Of a stretch of 64,000 nt of DNA, positions 55,261 to 64,000 are shown in pieces. The stretch is from Phocaeicola barnesiae DSM 18169 = JCM 13652 (GTDB lineage: Bacteria > Bacteroidota > Bacteroidia > Bacteroidales > Bacteroidaceae): positions 62,001-126,000 of the forward strand of contig NZ_KB894647.1 in the NCBI RefSeq assembly GCF_000374585.1, read 5' to 3'. The notes under the pieces were generated by a model, which saw nothing but the letters and a program-made list of their open reading frames with translations, did no database searches and was not told where the DNA came from. Position 1 is the stretch's first letter. The number at the start of each line of letters is the position of its first letter. The position numbers and the translations under genes are program-made.

Positions 55261-56643
55261 TCAGTTGGCTCCATAAGCACCGAAATGTCCCTGGATGGCC
55301 GGTGATTCATAAGACTGTCCGTTTACAGTCAGACCTCCAGCAAAATAAGGAACGATATCATTGCCCGGATAAGTACCTTCCAGAACCGGTGAGCCAGCCT
55401 TTACATGGAAATCCCAGTTTTCATCATACACGTAGTCAGTCAAAGGAACTTCATTAAATCCATAGTTTACGAACATCGGATCTTTTGAATCTGTTTCGGT
55501 TGCAATGATACTGTTCTTGTCAACTACACCGGTATAATAATTTTCGTGGTCATAGTTATATCCTTGCCATGCATAAGCCACACCACTCTCTTCTTCGTAA
55601 ACGATATCACTCTTCTGGCTGCCTGATGCATAATAGTTGTAGTCGATAACTGAAGCAGAAGCATAACCTTCGTCCGGATTGTTAGGAATTGTATAGTTCG
55701 GAGTCATAGCACGGAACTTACAGTTCACTACCAGATTGTTGATGACATTTACCAAGGCATTCTTTTCTACATAGATACCTCCTCCTTTTTCACCGTCACG
55801 ACGCCAGCCGGCATTCAAGATAGTATTGTTATACACTTGAATCTTGGCCTGTCCGCGGTTCTCGCTCTGACCTGAACTGGAAAGTTTCAGACCATTCGTA
55901 TTCGGGCTGAACATAATGTTTCCGGCTACATCGACTGTACATCCGGCTTTTACATTGACAGCTTCGGCACCGTCATAACCATTGGCAGCAAAAATATTAT
56001 CGGCAATGATAGCATTACCTCCCATCAGGTAGATACCGTCCGACCATCCGTTACGCAATACAGAATTGGTAATAACATAGCGGCCGTTGATATTATTGGT
56101 AGTAATCTGCGGATAAGCGTCGTCACCGGCAGTATATACACCGTTTGTTGCAGCCGGAGAACCTTCTACTACCTGTCCTCCCGTATATTCAATCACGGTA
56201 TGATCTATCAGCATTTCCTCGCACGATTCTGAAGCAACGATACCTCCCCACAATCCGGCAAAGATATTTTCCTCTACACGGTCTTCTTCAGCTACTGAAA
56301 ACAGAATCGGGTTTTCGGCTGTACCTTCGCAATAAAGATTGCCATCTACCGTAAATTCAATAGGCACATGGTTCACACCTACTCCGTTATCATCGAAAAT
56401 AACCTGTACACCCGGTTCGATGGTCAGACTCTTGCCTGCCGGTACTGTGATGTGTCCACCTACCTTGACAATGGAATTGGCAGTCCATACACCTTCTACT
56501 TCGCCGGAAACAACCTCTTCCACAGGAGGATTGTCGCCACCTTCGCTATTTCCACCGTTGTCTTTCACCGGTTCGTCATCACTACAAGCGACAAATGTCA
56601 TCGACATCAAAGTCGCACCTACTAAAAATGCATTGAATTTCAT
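55261..56643 (-). CDS. Lipoprotein with right-handed parallel beta-helix
   Basis: 460 residues with a lipoprotein signal (MTFVACSDDE, Cys20), an acidic Gly/Asn-rich linker (to about 45) and a body of repeated short beta strands: VWTANSIVKVGGHITVPAGKSLTIEPGVQVIF, then GNAIIADNIFAANG, GNIMFSPNTNGLKLSS, VYNNTILNAGW, VINNLVVNCKF. This is the pattern of parallel beta-helix proteins, some of which bind or cleave polysaccharides; no catalytic set is evident. It follows the TonB receptor gene in the same direction (174-bp gap), so it may be the surface partner of that receptor, in the place SusD has in other systems. Confidence 0.85.
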   Translation of the reverse strand: MKFNAFLVGATLMSMTFVACSDDEPVKDNGGNSEGGDNPPVEEVVSGEVEGVWTANSIVKVGGHITVPAGKSLTIEPGVQVIFDDNGVGVNHVPIEFTVDGNLYCEGTAENPILFSVAEEDRVEENIFAGLWGGIVASESCEEMLIDHTVIEYTGGQVVEGSPAATNGVYTAGDDAYPQITTNNINGRYVITNSVLRNGWSDGIYLMGGNAIIADNIFAANGYDGAEAVNVKAGCTVDVAGNIMFSPNTNGLKLSSSGQSENRGQAKIQVYNNTILNAGWRRDGEKGGGIYVEKNALVNVINNLVVNCKFRAMTPNYTIPNNPDEGYASASVIDYNYYASGSQKSDIVYEEESGVAYAWQGYNYDHENYYTGVVDKNSIIATETDSKDPMFVNYGFNEVPLTDYVYDENWDFHVKAGSPVLEGTYPGNDIVPYFAGGLTVNGQSYESPAIQGHFGAYGAN

Positions 56644-56816
56644 ACCTTAAAAAATACTTGTTAAAACGTTCGTTTGCTATAGTTAAATTTCTAATCAAAT
56701 AATCCCTCTTACATTTATTTCCAATCGGAATAAATCCCGGCCTTAGTTTTGAACCGGCGGTTTTTCTTTTTGTTACCTTTTTTCTATTGGCTGTCCAAAA
56801 GAAAAGTAAAAATCAA

Positions 56817-59468
56817 TCACAATCTGTACCGGATTCCCAACATGAAGGACTGTCCGTGCCATTCCTTACGCTCGATGACATTACCATCCTTACGTTCCGA
56901 ATCCACATCGGCTGTATGCGGCCCCTTCTGAATGAATCGGAGCAAAGGAATATCAAGCAGGTTCGAAGCTTTGGCAAAAACACTGATACCGTTCTTCCAA
57001 CTCTTTTCTACAGAAGCGTCCAGTTGGAAATATCCGTCTTCCCAAATGTCATCGTCATACCAGTTAGAAATATCACTCAGACGTTTGCCGGTATAGCTTC
57101 CAGCCAACTGTCCTTCCCAACCATGCTTAGTGTCCTTGAACAGAAACGAGAGGTTAGCCACATGAGCAGCCTGTCCGAACAACGGACGTGACTGACGCTT
57201 GGAGGTCACTTCCGAACCGTCCATCACCCGTTTGTCTGTCGTTACCTTCGAATGGGTATAGGTATAATTGGCTTTGATACCAAACCAGTTGAAATATTTC
57301 ATTACATCGATTTCCGCACCCAGGTTACGGGCCGTACCAAAGTTCATCGGTTTATAATAAGTATCCTGTCCTTCATTAATCAGCCCGTATTCTATCGGAT
57401 TATCCAGTTTCTTATAGAACACTCCCACCATAAACTGTTCCGAAGAGCGTGGGAAAAATTCATAACGCACATCGACGTTGTCGGCTACCGTATGTTTCAA
57501 ATCGGGATTTCCTTTTTCCTTGTAGTCCTCATTGATGATGCTGTAAGGAACAATTTCGAAGAAACTGGGCCGATTGATGGAACGTGCATAAGAAAAACGC
57601 AGGTTCGCATTCTCGTGTACATTGTATTTGGTGTGAAAACTCGGCAAGATATCAGTATATTTCTGGTTGCCTTCAGGGTCTACATCACGGGCAAATTTCA
57701 GTACATATCCCTGATTGGTATGTTCCATACGCACCCCGGCAATGAATTCCCATTTACCATACGTATACTTCACCATCCCATAAGCCGCCCCGATGCGTTC
57801 GGTCGCATCGTAGTTCAGCGGATCACCTATGTTTCCATACGGACGCGGTGTAAGAAGTATTTCATCGAAATTATTCCAGTCTTCACCCAAGTACTGAGGA
57901 TCCTTACTTCCGGTAGCCGAATTAAAAGTATATTCATTGAAGAAACTGTCACGTTTCTTATCGCGATACATACCACCGACCGAGAAATCGAATGTCCCGT
58001 TTGCGGCATTCTGTAATTTATATGAAAGATTCACGTAAGCAGCCTTGTCCTGATCGGAATTATGCTCCCAACGGCGTACGGCAGCTCCTGAAGTCTGTAC
58101 ATGTGTACCTTGCAGATAAATTTCAGCATTGTCCGGAGTTTCGCTGAATGCCTTCGACCATACAGCCGACCAGTCCAGTTTCAGTTTACCGTTTTCCAGG
58201 AACAGATGTTCTCCTTTCAGCGTAGAATTGAAGATGTACTGATGGTTCCATTTCATACGTACCTGACGTTCCTTGTCGTCCTGTCCGTCACGCACTTCGG
58301 CCTCGCTCATATCCATATAACCGTTATACCAGGTCAGCTTGTGATTATCATTAATGGTGTAGTCCAATTTGGCATGCACTCCTGCACGAGTCTGTTGTGA
58401 CGAATAGTTCCGATAGTCGATACCATAATGCGTGGTACCCGGCTGATAATAAATCTGGCTTTCTTTTCCTCGGTAGGTATTCAGGAAACTTCCTGCCAGC
58501 ATGACTCCCAATTTATTATTGAAGAAACGGTCACCATAAGAAATACCAGCCGTCAGGTCCGGTAACGGCTTCTTCCAGTCCATCCGCAAATTGGACATAC
58601 GAAAATTATCCATGGTCACCTTATAATCTTCCGGTTTTCCCATTGCTTCATAAGGCGACTGCTTGGCAATATCCCCATAATTGAACGACTGGAAGTCACG
58701 ATCGAAATACATCGCATTGTAACCGGTAGAAAGATTAGCTGTAAACTGGCGTTCAGAAGGAGCATCTTTCATGACCAGATTCACCGCTCCTCCAATACCA
58801 TCACCCTCCATATCGGCCGTCAACGACTTGGTTACTTCCAGGCGGTCCAACATCTCGGACGGGAAAATATCCAACGGCACAAAACGGTTCTTATTATCCG
58901 GACTCGGAATCTTCACTCCATTAATCAACGTATAGTTATAACGCTTGTCCATTCCACGTAAAATGGCATATTGTCCTTCACCACTACTGTTGCGTTCCAC
59001 AGTCACACCCGACATTCGCTGAATAACATTCGCCACTGTGATGTCCGGAGAAAGTTCCATGGCTTTGGCACTCATGACGTTCACCACATTCATCGCCTGT
59101 TTTTCGATCCCCCGGGCACCGGCCTCGGTCCGTCCCGGATTGCTGGCAATCACCGTAATGCCCTCCAACAGCACATCGTCACTCTTCAGCGGAATTTCGA
59201 TTTCCGACTTGCTGCCGTCTACCACAACTTCGTACTTCTGGTAGCCTACATAGGAACAGACCAATGTATATTTTTTTCTACCAACGGAAAGATTGAACGA
59301 ACCATCCAGACCAGTCACCGCACCCTGAGTAGGTTCTTCCTTCACGACCACCGATGCACCGATAATTTCCTCCCCTGTCTGCGCATCCCTGATTTTACCT
59401 TTCAAATCCCATGCCTGTGCATTTACTGACGCCAGCAGGCAGGCTCCTAATATCCATTTCGATTTCAT
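56817..59468 (-). CDS. TonB-dependent outer membrane receptor (non-SusC type)
   Basis: 883 residues from ATG 59468, where a signal peptide begins (LLASVNAQAW). A carboxypeptidase-regulatory-like domain (GKIRDAQTGEEIIGASVVV to SYVGYQKYEV) precedes the plug (VANVIQRMSGVTVERNSSGEGQYAILRGMD; EVTKSLTADMEGDGIGGAVNLVM) and the barrel. The plug style is of the substrate-specific receptor kind seen in Bacteroidetes with no SusD partner. Both neighbours encode phosphatases, so the cargo may be an organic phosphate such as inositol phosphate. This is inference from context. -7-like TACTTTTG at 59489-59496 (reverse strand). Confidence 0.92.
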   Translation of the reverse strand: MKSKWILGACLLASVNAQAWDLKGKIRDAQTGEEIIGASVVVKEEPTQGAVTGLDGSFNLSVGRKKYTLVCSYVGYQKYEVVVDGSKSEIEIPLKSDDVLLEGITVIASNPGRTEAGARGIEKQAMNVVNVMSAKAMELSPDITVANVIQRMSGVTVERNSSGEGQYAILRGMDKRYNYTLINGVKIPSPDNKNRFVPLDIFPSEMLDRLEVTKSLTADMEGDGIGGAVNLVMKDAPSERQFTANLSTGYNAMYFDRDFQSFNYGDIAKQSPYEAMGKPEDYKVTMDNFRMSNLRMDWKKPLPDLTAGISYGDRFFNNKLGVMLAGSFLNTYRGKESQIYYQPGTTHYGIDYRNYSSQQTRAGVHAKLDYTINDNHKLTWYNGYMDMSEAEVRDGQDDKERQVRMKWNHQYIFNSTLKGEHLFLENGKLKLDWSAVWSKAFSETPDNAEIYLQGTHVQTSGAAVRRWEHNSDQDKAAYVNLSYKLQNAANGTFDFSVGGMYRDKKRDSFFNEYTFNSATGSKDPQYLGEDWNNFDEILLTPRPYGNIGDPLNYDATERIGAAYGMVKYTYGKWEFIAGVRMEHTNQGYVLKFARDVDPEGNQKYTDILPSFHTKYNVHENANLRFSYARSINRPSFFEIVPYSIINEDYKEKGNPDLKHTVADNVDVRYEFFPRSSEQFMVGVFYKKLDNPIEYGLINEGQDTYYKPMNFGTARNLGAEIDVMKYFNWFGIKANYTYTHSKVTTDKRVMDGSEVTSKRQSRPLFGQAAHVANLSFLFKDTKHGWEGQLAGSYTGKRLSDISNWYDDDIWEDGYFQLDASVEKSWKNGISVFAKASNLLDIPLLRFIQKGPHTADVDSERKDGNVIERKEWHGQSFMLGIRYRL

Positions 59469-59568
59469 GTCCTTTTTTTTAACTGCGGCAAAAGTACTGG
59501 AGGCGATTTTCATGGTCGTTTCAAGTATATTTCAATCCTGTGACATCTTTTTACAAAAAAGATACAAA

Positions 59569-59602
59569 AAAGGCCATCCGGATTTTTACACCCGGACAGC
59601 CC
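59569..59602 (-). terminator. Terminator after the histidine phosphatase gene
   Basis: On the reverse strand GGCTGTCCGG pairs with CCGGATGGCC (two G-U pairs) and is followed by TTTTTTG. It lies 24 bases after the stop at 59626. Confidence 0.8.
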
Positions 59603-59625
59603 GTTCTATATATCCCAACCCTAAC

Positions 59626-60918
59626 CTATTCTTCTGTCGGTTGCGGCAACTGGATGCCGTCTACCACATTCTTCCAATACTTCCGCAAGTCTTTCCAATG
59701 GTAATAAGGAGCTACATCGGTAGGTATCGGCAACGTCACCTCGCGTTCGTTCAAGAGAGGTTTCACCAGAATGTCTTCGCTGCCCTTCTTCCGATAAAAT
59801 ACCAACTGGATATTCCCACACATCGGGATGATGCGGTACGTACGATAAGTATCTGCTATCTGCTGCCAGTCTTTTGTAGCAACCGTCAGACTGTCCATTC
59901 CCATCAGTGCAGCCAGAGGAGCCAGATTGGTATCGTGTCCGTAACGTAGAGTAACAGCCGGTTTACCGGAAGCAATGACCGTATCGGCCGTCTCCACAAA
60001 ATTATTCAACAGGTTCCGCTCCAACCGATACATACAGGCACCGCTCAACGGTGAAGCACCTTTTTCATAATACCATTCAAAGTTATTGCGCTGCCACATA
60101 TCATACAATTCCTGCTCATTGAACAGAAAAGCCAAGTCTGGCTGATTGTCACTGCTCTGGCTGATGCCATGCAGTTCGAATAAATCGGCCATCAGCTTCG
60201 CAGGCTCCGAAATGTTCCGGCTGACATAAGCAGCATCGGTAAACAACTGTTTCATCAGACGCTGAGGATGAATATAGACTGAATCGGCAGCCTGGTATAC
60301 CGAATCCATGTTTGCCAGATGCAATTCTTCATATTTCGGATTCTTATACTTGATGTAATAGGCATCGGCTTCACTGGTATTCGTCGTGATGTCCAGTTCA
60401 GGATTAAGTCCTTTCAACTCCACGCATCCGGCTGCCATGGAAAGAAAAGCACGGGTCTTGTACGTAGAACGGGCATCTACATGAACACCGTCCTGAAATA
60501 CCTGCGGATACCGGGCATACATGCGGTCCACCAGTTCACGGTGCTGACGGGCTCCCTTCGGAGTCAGTTCTCCGTATCTGTTCTTGGCCTCAGCCGCCAA
60601 TCGGGATACGACCTGCAACGTCCGTTTCCCGTCGGCTGTCAGGACACCGGCCTTATCGGCCGCCTGCAGGACTGCCAACGGTTCGGCATATTTCTTCTCC
60701 TTGGTCAGATAACGCGAACCGTGACGGGAAAAAGCAGAAATATAAAAGGGTTCATATCCCTCGGGAGCCGGTGTAAGCACAACGTCCGGAGCCTGGTATG
60801 CGTAATACTTTCCTGCCGCCAAAGCAGGATTCTGTCGGATTTCCTCACGGGCACTCTGCGCAACCGCCATTGTGGCAAAGCCGCACAGACAGACCATAAA
60901 CAATGCTTTCTTTTTCAT
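59626..60918 (-). CDS. Secreted histidine acid phosphatase (phytase/MINPP-like)
   Basis: Releases phosphate from organic esters, possibly inositol phosphates. The 430-residue protein has a signal peptide (FATMAVAQS), the phosphohistidine motif SRHGSRY (H66) and the proton-donor region YGHDTNLAPLAALMG (H328, D329). Known MINPP enzymes have HAE at the second site, whereas HD is seen in AppA-type phytases and glucose-1-phosphatase, so the precise activity is open. A -7-like TACTTTTG lies at 60950-60957 with a perfect inverted repeat just upstream of it. Confidence 0.93.
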   Translation of the reverse strand: MKKKALFMVCLCGFATMAVAQSAREEIRQNPALAAGKYYAYQAPDVVLTPAPEGYEPFYISAFSRHGSRYLTKEKKYAEPLAVLQAADKAGVLTADGKRTLQVVSRLAAEAKNRYGELTPKGARQHRELVDRMYARYPQVFQDGVHVDARSTYKTRAFLSMAAGCVELKGLNPELDITTNTSEADAYYIKYKNPKYEELHLANMDSVYQAADSVYIHPQRLMKQLFTDAAYVSRNISEPAKLMADLFELHGISQSSDNQPDLAFLFNEQELYDMWQRNNFEWYYEKGASPLSGACMYRLERNLLNNFVETADTVIASGKPAVTLRYGHDTNLAPLAALMGMDSLTVATKDWQQIADTYRTYRIIPMCGNIQLVFYRKKGSEDILVKPLLNEREVTLPIPTDVAPYYHWKDLRKYWKNVVDGIQLPQPTEE

Positions 60919-60949
60919 CTTCTGAACAATCTTCTTTTAAAAGTGGGAA

Positions 60950-60978
60950 CAAAAGTAGGACTTCATCGTCAGATGAAG
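60950..60978 (-). promoter_or_regulatory. Promoter/operator candidate of the histidine phosphatase gene
   Basis: On the reverse strand TACTTTTG (60950-60957) fits TAnnTTTG. Directly upstream lies CTTCATC-GTCA-GATGAAG (60961-60978), a perfect 7-bp-arm inverted repeat, and no TTTG at the -33 site. An activator replacing the -33 contact is possible. Confidence 0.4.
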
Positions 60979-61079
60979 CCTCACTTCACTCTCTAAAACA
61001 GTTGACTTTCCTCAAAAGAAACAGGAATGTAATACTTTTGTCACAGAAACCCGAAAAAGCAAGACGGTTTACACTTCTG

Positions 61080-64000
61080 TTACATACTGGTAATTTCCTG
61101 TAGAACCTTGACCGCAGAAGCCACATCGGTAATCTGCGCCACCACCATACTACGCTTTCCGTTCTGTTCGCGCAGGTTACAGTAACGCGGATTCTTGGCC
61201 ATGTAATCGATGAACTTGCCGAAAGCCTGACTCTGGTAATACGGACTCTCCAGGTTGCTGACAAAATACAGAATCATCTTGCCTGCCTTGAGCATGACCT
61301 TCTCTACTCCCAGCCGTTTGGCCAACCGCCTCAACGGTACAATCCGGATAAGCTCCTCGCCTTCGGGTGGAATCTTTCCGAAACGGTCGACAAGCCGTGC
61401 CTTGAACGCCTCCACATCCTGGTCGAGCACCAGTTTATCCAACTCCCGGTACAACAACATCCGTTCGCTGCTGCTCGGAATGTACTCGTTCGGGAAAAGC
61501 AGTTCCAAATCACTTTCCACCTGACATTCGTCCACAAACTCTTCGCCCGAGAACTTCTCTTCTCCGGCCTTGATTTCATCGGCATACAAATCGGCAAACT
61601 CGTCATTCTTCAGCTCGGTCACAGCCTCTGCCAGAATCTTCTGATAGGTTTCGTAACCCAAATCGGCAATGAAACCGCTCTGTTCGGCTCCCAGCATGTT
61701 TCCGGCTCCACGGATGTCCAAATCCTGCATGGCAATGTGAATACCGCTTCCCAAATCACTGAAGTTCTCGATAGCCTGCAGACGACGCTTGGCTTCGGGG
61801 GTAAGGGACGACAGCGGAGGGGCCAACAGGTAACAGAACGCCTTCTTGTTTCCACGTCCTACCCGTCCGCGCATCTGATGCAAATCGCTCAATCCGAAAT
61901 TCTGCGCCTGATTGATGATGATGGTGTTGGCATTCGGAATATCGATACCGCTCTCGATGATGGTCGTTGCCAGCAGGACATCGTAATCATAGTTCACAAA
62001 ATCGAAGACGACCTTTTCCAGTTCCTCCGGTTGCATCTGTCCGTGTCCGATACAAATCCGGCAATCCGGGATATTCCGCTGTATCATCGCCTTCAGTTCC
62101 GGCAGATTCTGGATGCGGTTGTTCACGAAGAACACCTGTCCGTTACGGCTCATCTCAAAATTGATGGCCTCGGTAATGATCTCCTCGTTGAACGTATGTA
62201 CTTCCGTCTGGATAGGATAACGGTTGGGTGGAGGAGTCTGGATAACCGACAAATCACGCGCTCCCATCAGCGAGAACTGCAGGGTACGCGGAATAGGTGT
62301 AGCCGTCATGGTCAAGGTATCGACATTCACCTTCAACTGACGGAGCTTTTCCTTCACACTCACTCCGAATTTCTGTTCCTCATCGATAATCAGCAATCCC
62401 AAATCCTTGAACTTGACACTCTTGCCGATAATCTTATGCGTACCGATCAGGATGTTCAGATTTCCTTCGGCCAGGTCTTTCAGAATCTGATGGGTATCTT
62501 TGGTCGTACGGGCACGGCTCAGGTAGTCCACCTTGCAAGGCATTCCTTCCAAACGCTTCTTGAACGTCTGGTAATGCTGGAAAGCCAGTACCGTGGTAGG
62601 TACCAGTACCGCCACCTGCTTGTTGTCGGCCACCGCCTTGAACGCGGCACGTATCGCCACCTCTGTCTTACCGAAGCCCACATCGCCGCACACCAGACGG
62701 TCCATCGGCCGGTCACTCTCCATATCGGCTTTCACCTCCTGGGTAGCCTTCAACTGGTCGGGGGTATCTTCGTAAAGGAAGCTCGCCTCCAGTTCATGTT
62801 GCAGGAAGCTGTCCGGACTGTAGCGGAAACCCTTTTCCTGTTTACGCTGCGAATAAAGCCGAATCAAATCGCGGGCAATGTCCTTGATTTTCGTTTTGGT
62901 ACGTTCCTTGATTTTCTCCCAGGCTCCGGTACCCAGCTTGCTGATGCGGGGAGGTTCCCCTTCCTTCCCCTTGTATTTCGAAATCTTATGCAAGGAATGA
63001 ATGGAAACGAACACTACATCGTCATTCTGATAGACCAGTTTGATGACTTCCTGTGTAGTATTTCCGTTCGGAATCCGCACCAGACCGGCAAAACGTCCGA
63101 TACCGTGGTCGATATGGACCACATAATCGCCCGGCTGGAACATATTCAGCTCCTTCAACGAAAGAGCCACCTTTCCGCTGCGGGCTTTGTCGCTGCGAAG
63201 GTTGTATTTATGGAAACGGTCGAAAATCTGATGGTCGGTAAAGATACAGCAGCGCAAGGTATGGTCAATGAATCCCTCGTGCAAAGTATGGTCTACCGGT
63301 TCGAACTTGATGCGGTCTCCCCGTTCCTGAAAAATATCCTTCAGACGGTCGGTCTGCTTCACACTGTCCGAACAAATGAACAGACGGTAACCCCGCTGCA
63401 GATAGTCGGTCAACGAGCTGGCGACCAAATCGAAATTCTTATGGAAAACAGGCTGTACAGAAGTCTCGAACTTCAACGTGGCCTGCGGTGTACTCATAGC
63501 CTTGCTTCCAAAATCAATCCTGCGGAAATCGAGTGCCCGGTGCATGAACGAAGCCCCGTCAATCAGCCTTTTCTTCAAATCGGGAACCCCGGCTTCATCT
63601 CCTTCGTAAGCCATCTGCGCCTGTGGTGAAAGCACTTCTTCATACACGGTCTGAATACGCTCACGTACCCACATCAGGTCCTTCACCCACAACAACGTGT
63701 CTGCAGGAATAAAATCAAGAAACGAAATATCCGATTCGGATGTATCGGAAAGTTCGGGTACAATCTGTATGGACTCCTTCTTCTCTTTCGACAATTGGGT
63801 CTCCACTTCGAATGTACGGATACTGTCTATCTCCTCGCCGAAGAAATCAATACGGTAAGGATATTCCGAAGCAAATGAATAGACATCGAGAATACTGCCT
63901 CGCATAGCAAACTGACCGGGCTCGTACACATAATCTACATGTTCAAAACCGAAGTCCACCAATTGTCCGGTAATGGCTTCCGTCTCTATCTGTTGTCCCA
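61080..64000 (-). CDS. mfd: Transcription-repair coupling factor Mfd (5' end off the window)
   Basis: Removes stalled RNA polymerase and recruits UvrA. The reverse-strand frame is open to the right edge; the last codons read GQQIETEAITGQ before LVDFGFEHVDYVYEPGQFAMRG, so the gene continues beyond 64000. About 972 residues are visible of the usual 1100-1150. Seen from N to C: UvrB-homology part, the RNA polymerase-interacting domain (GDYVVHIDHGIGRFAGL), translocase motifs (Walker A GDVGFGKTEV, DEEQKFGV box, MTATPIPRTLQ, and RMGRVGRG-type HQMRGRVGRGNK), and the C-terminal TRCF domain. A start at 63962 would truncate it, so I read it as partial. Confidence 0.97.
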   Translation of the reverse strand, partial: GQQIETEAITGQLVDFGFEHVDYVYEPGQFAMRGSILDVYSFASEYPYRIDFFGEEIDSIRTFEVETQLSKEKKESIQIVPELSDTSESDISFLDFIPADTLLWVKDLMWVRERIQTVYEEVLSPQAQMAYEGDEAGVPDLKKRLIDGASFMHRALDFRRIDFGSKAMSTPQATLKFETSVQPVFHKNFDLVASSLTDYLQRGYRLFICSDSVKQTDRLKDIFQERGDRIKFEPVDHTLHEGFIDHTLRCCIFTDHQIFDRFHKYNLRSDKARSGKVALSLKELNMFQPGDYVVHIDHGIGRFAGLVRIPNGNTTQEVIKLVYQNDDVVFVSIHSLHKISKYKGKEGEPPRISKLGTGAWEKIKERTKTKIKDIARDLIRLYSQRKQEKGFRYSPDSFLQHELEASFLYEDTPDQLKATQEVKADMESDRPMDRLVCGDVGFGKTEVAIRAAFKAVADNKQVAVLVPTTVLAFQHYQTFKKRLEGMPCKVDYLSRARTTKDTHQILKDLAEGNLNILIGTHKIIGKSVKFKDLGLLIIDEEQKFGVSVKEKLRQLKVNVDTLTMTATPIPRTLQFSLMGARDLSVIQTPPPNRYPIQTEVHTFNEEIITEAINFEMSRNGQVFFVNNRIQNLPELKAMIQRNIPDCRICIGHGQMQPEELEKVVFDFVNYDYDVLLATTIIESGIDIPNANTIIINQAQNFGLSDLHQMRGRVGRGNKKAFCYLLAPPLSSLTPEAKRRLQAIENFSDLGSGIHIAMQDLDIRGAGNMLGAEQSGFIADLGYETYQKILAEAVTELKNDEFADLYADEIKAGEEKFSGEEFVDECQVESDLELLFPNEYIPSSSERMLLYRELDKLVLDQDVEAFKARLVDRFGKIPPEGEELIRIVPLRRLAKRLGVEKVMLKAGKMILYFVSNLESPYYQSQAFGKFIDYMAKNPRYCNLREQNGKRSMVVAQITDVASAVKVLQEITSM

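Noticed and set aside
61737..63629. 630-codon plus-strand open frame
   Set aside because: It is antisense to mfd, which has all expected motifs; the frame has no domain of its own and arises from codon use on the other strand.

Overview
The window comes from a gut Bacteroidales genome of the Bacteroides/Phocaeicola type. Evidence: a SusC-type TonB-linked receptor, secreted glycoside hydrolases of families 2, 3 and 84, a TPR/HTH membrane regulator of the kind paired with glycan loci, a sodium-pumping methylmalonyl-CoA decarboxylase operon (succinate-propionate fermentation), and several promoters of the Bacteroidetes form TTTG-N19/20-TAnnTTTG. No insertion sequence, integrase, phage gene or CRISPR array was seen. 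Most of the window is chromosomal housekeeping and nutrient-acquisition genes.

Layout: (1) 1-9.6 kb is a glycan-use region: 5' part of a susC gene (running off the left edge), a regulator, a GH3 enzyme and a divergent GH84 beta-N-acetylglucosaminidase. (2) 9.7-14.8 kb has an envelope protein, dnaJ-grpE, an uncharacterised protein and an MFS carrier. (3) 15.0-19.6 kb is the mce-mmdA-oadG-bccP-oadB operon; its OadG subunit carries an extracytoplasmic lamin-tail-like domain. (4) 19.7-23.6 kb holds a GNAT protein and, divergently, a nitroreductase/TM/DUF2520/kdsC/maf operon behind a clear promoter. (5) 23.8-31.9 kb has a degenerate LMW-phosphatase-like protein, an unknown protein, a Trk/Ktr potassium system, a TrpB-like enzyme and a sodium:alanine-type symporter. 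(6) Two tRNA-Glu genes in a 112-bp tandem duplication at 32.0-32.2 kb. (7) 32.5-38.9 kb is one tightly packed operon tetR-tolC-hlyD-ABC-permease-permease with a promoter and a palindromic operator. (8) 39.5-43.1 kb is a large GH2 lipoprotein. (9) 43.3-49.9 kb: META lipoprotein, carboxynorspermidine dehydrogenase-like protein, bcp, recA, a secreted zincin-like protein, an amidase and a TlpA-like protein. (10) 50.0-53.6 kb is a second biotin carboxylase operon (accC-bccp-pccB). (11) 54.0-60.9 kb looks like a phosphate-ester scavenging locus: calcineurin-like phosphatase, beta-helix lipoprotein, TonB receptor, histidine acid phosphatase. (12) mfd runs off the right edge.

The most unusual signal is non-coding. 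Three intergenic regions (about 2.57, 39.16 and 54.98 kb) each hold an array of a 16-bp partial palindrome, AAACG-N6-CGTTT, usually built on the 11-mer AAACGAACGGA. The units are phased at exactly 22 bp (16 bp plus a 6-bp non-conserved spacer), with 4, 4 and 5 units. The period is close to two turns of B-DNA and is not a multiple of 3. The arrays lie upstream of an outer-membrane receptor gene, a secreted GH2 gene and a secreted phosphatase gene. This fits a multi-site operator or architectural element for a shared DNA-binding protein; I know of no named element that matches.

All function calls are from reading sequence and family knowledge; no database search was run.
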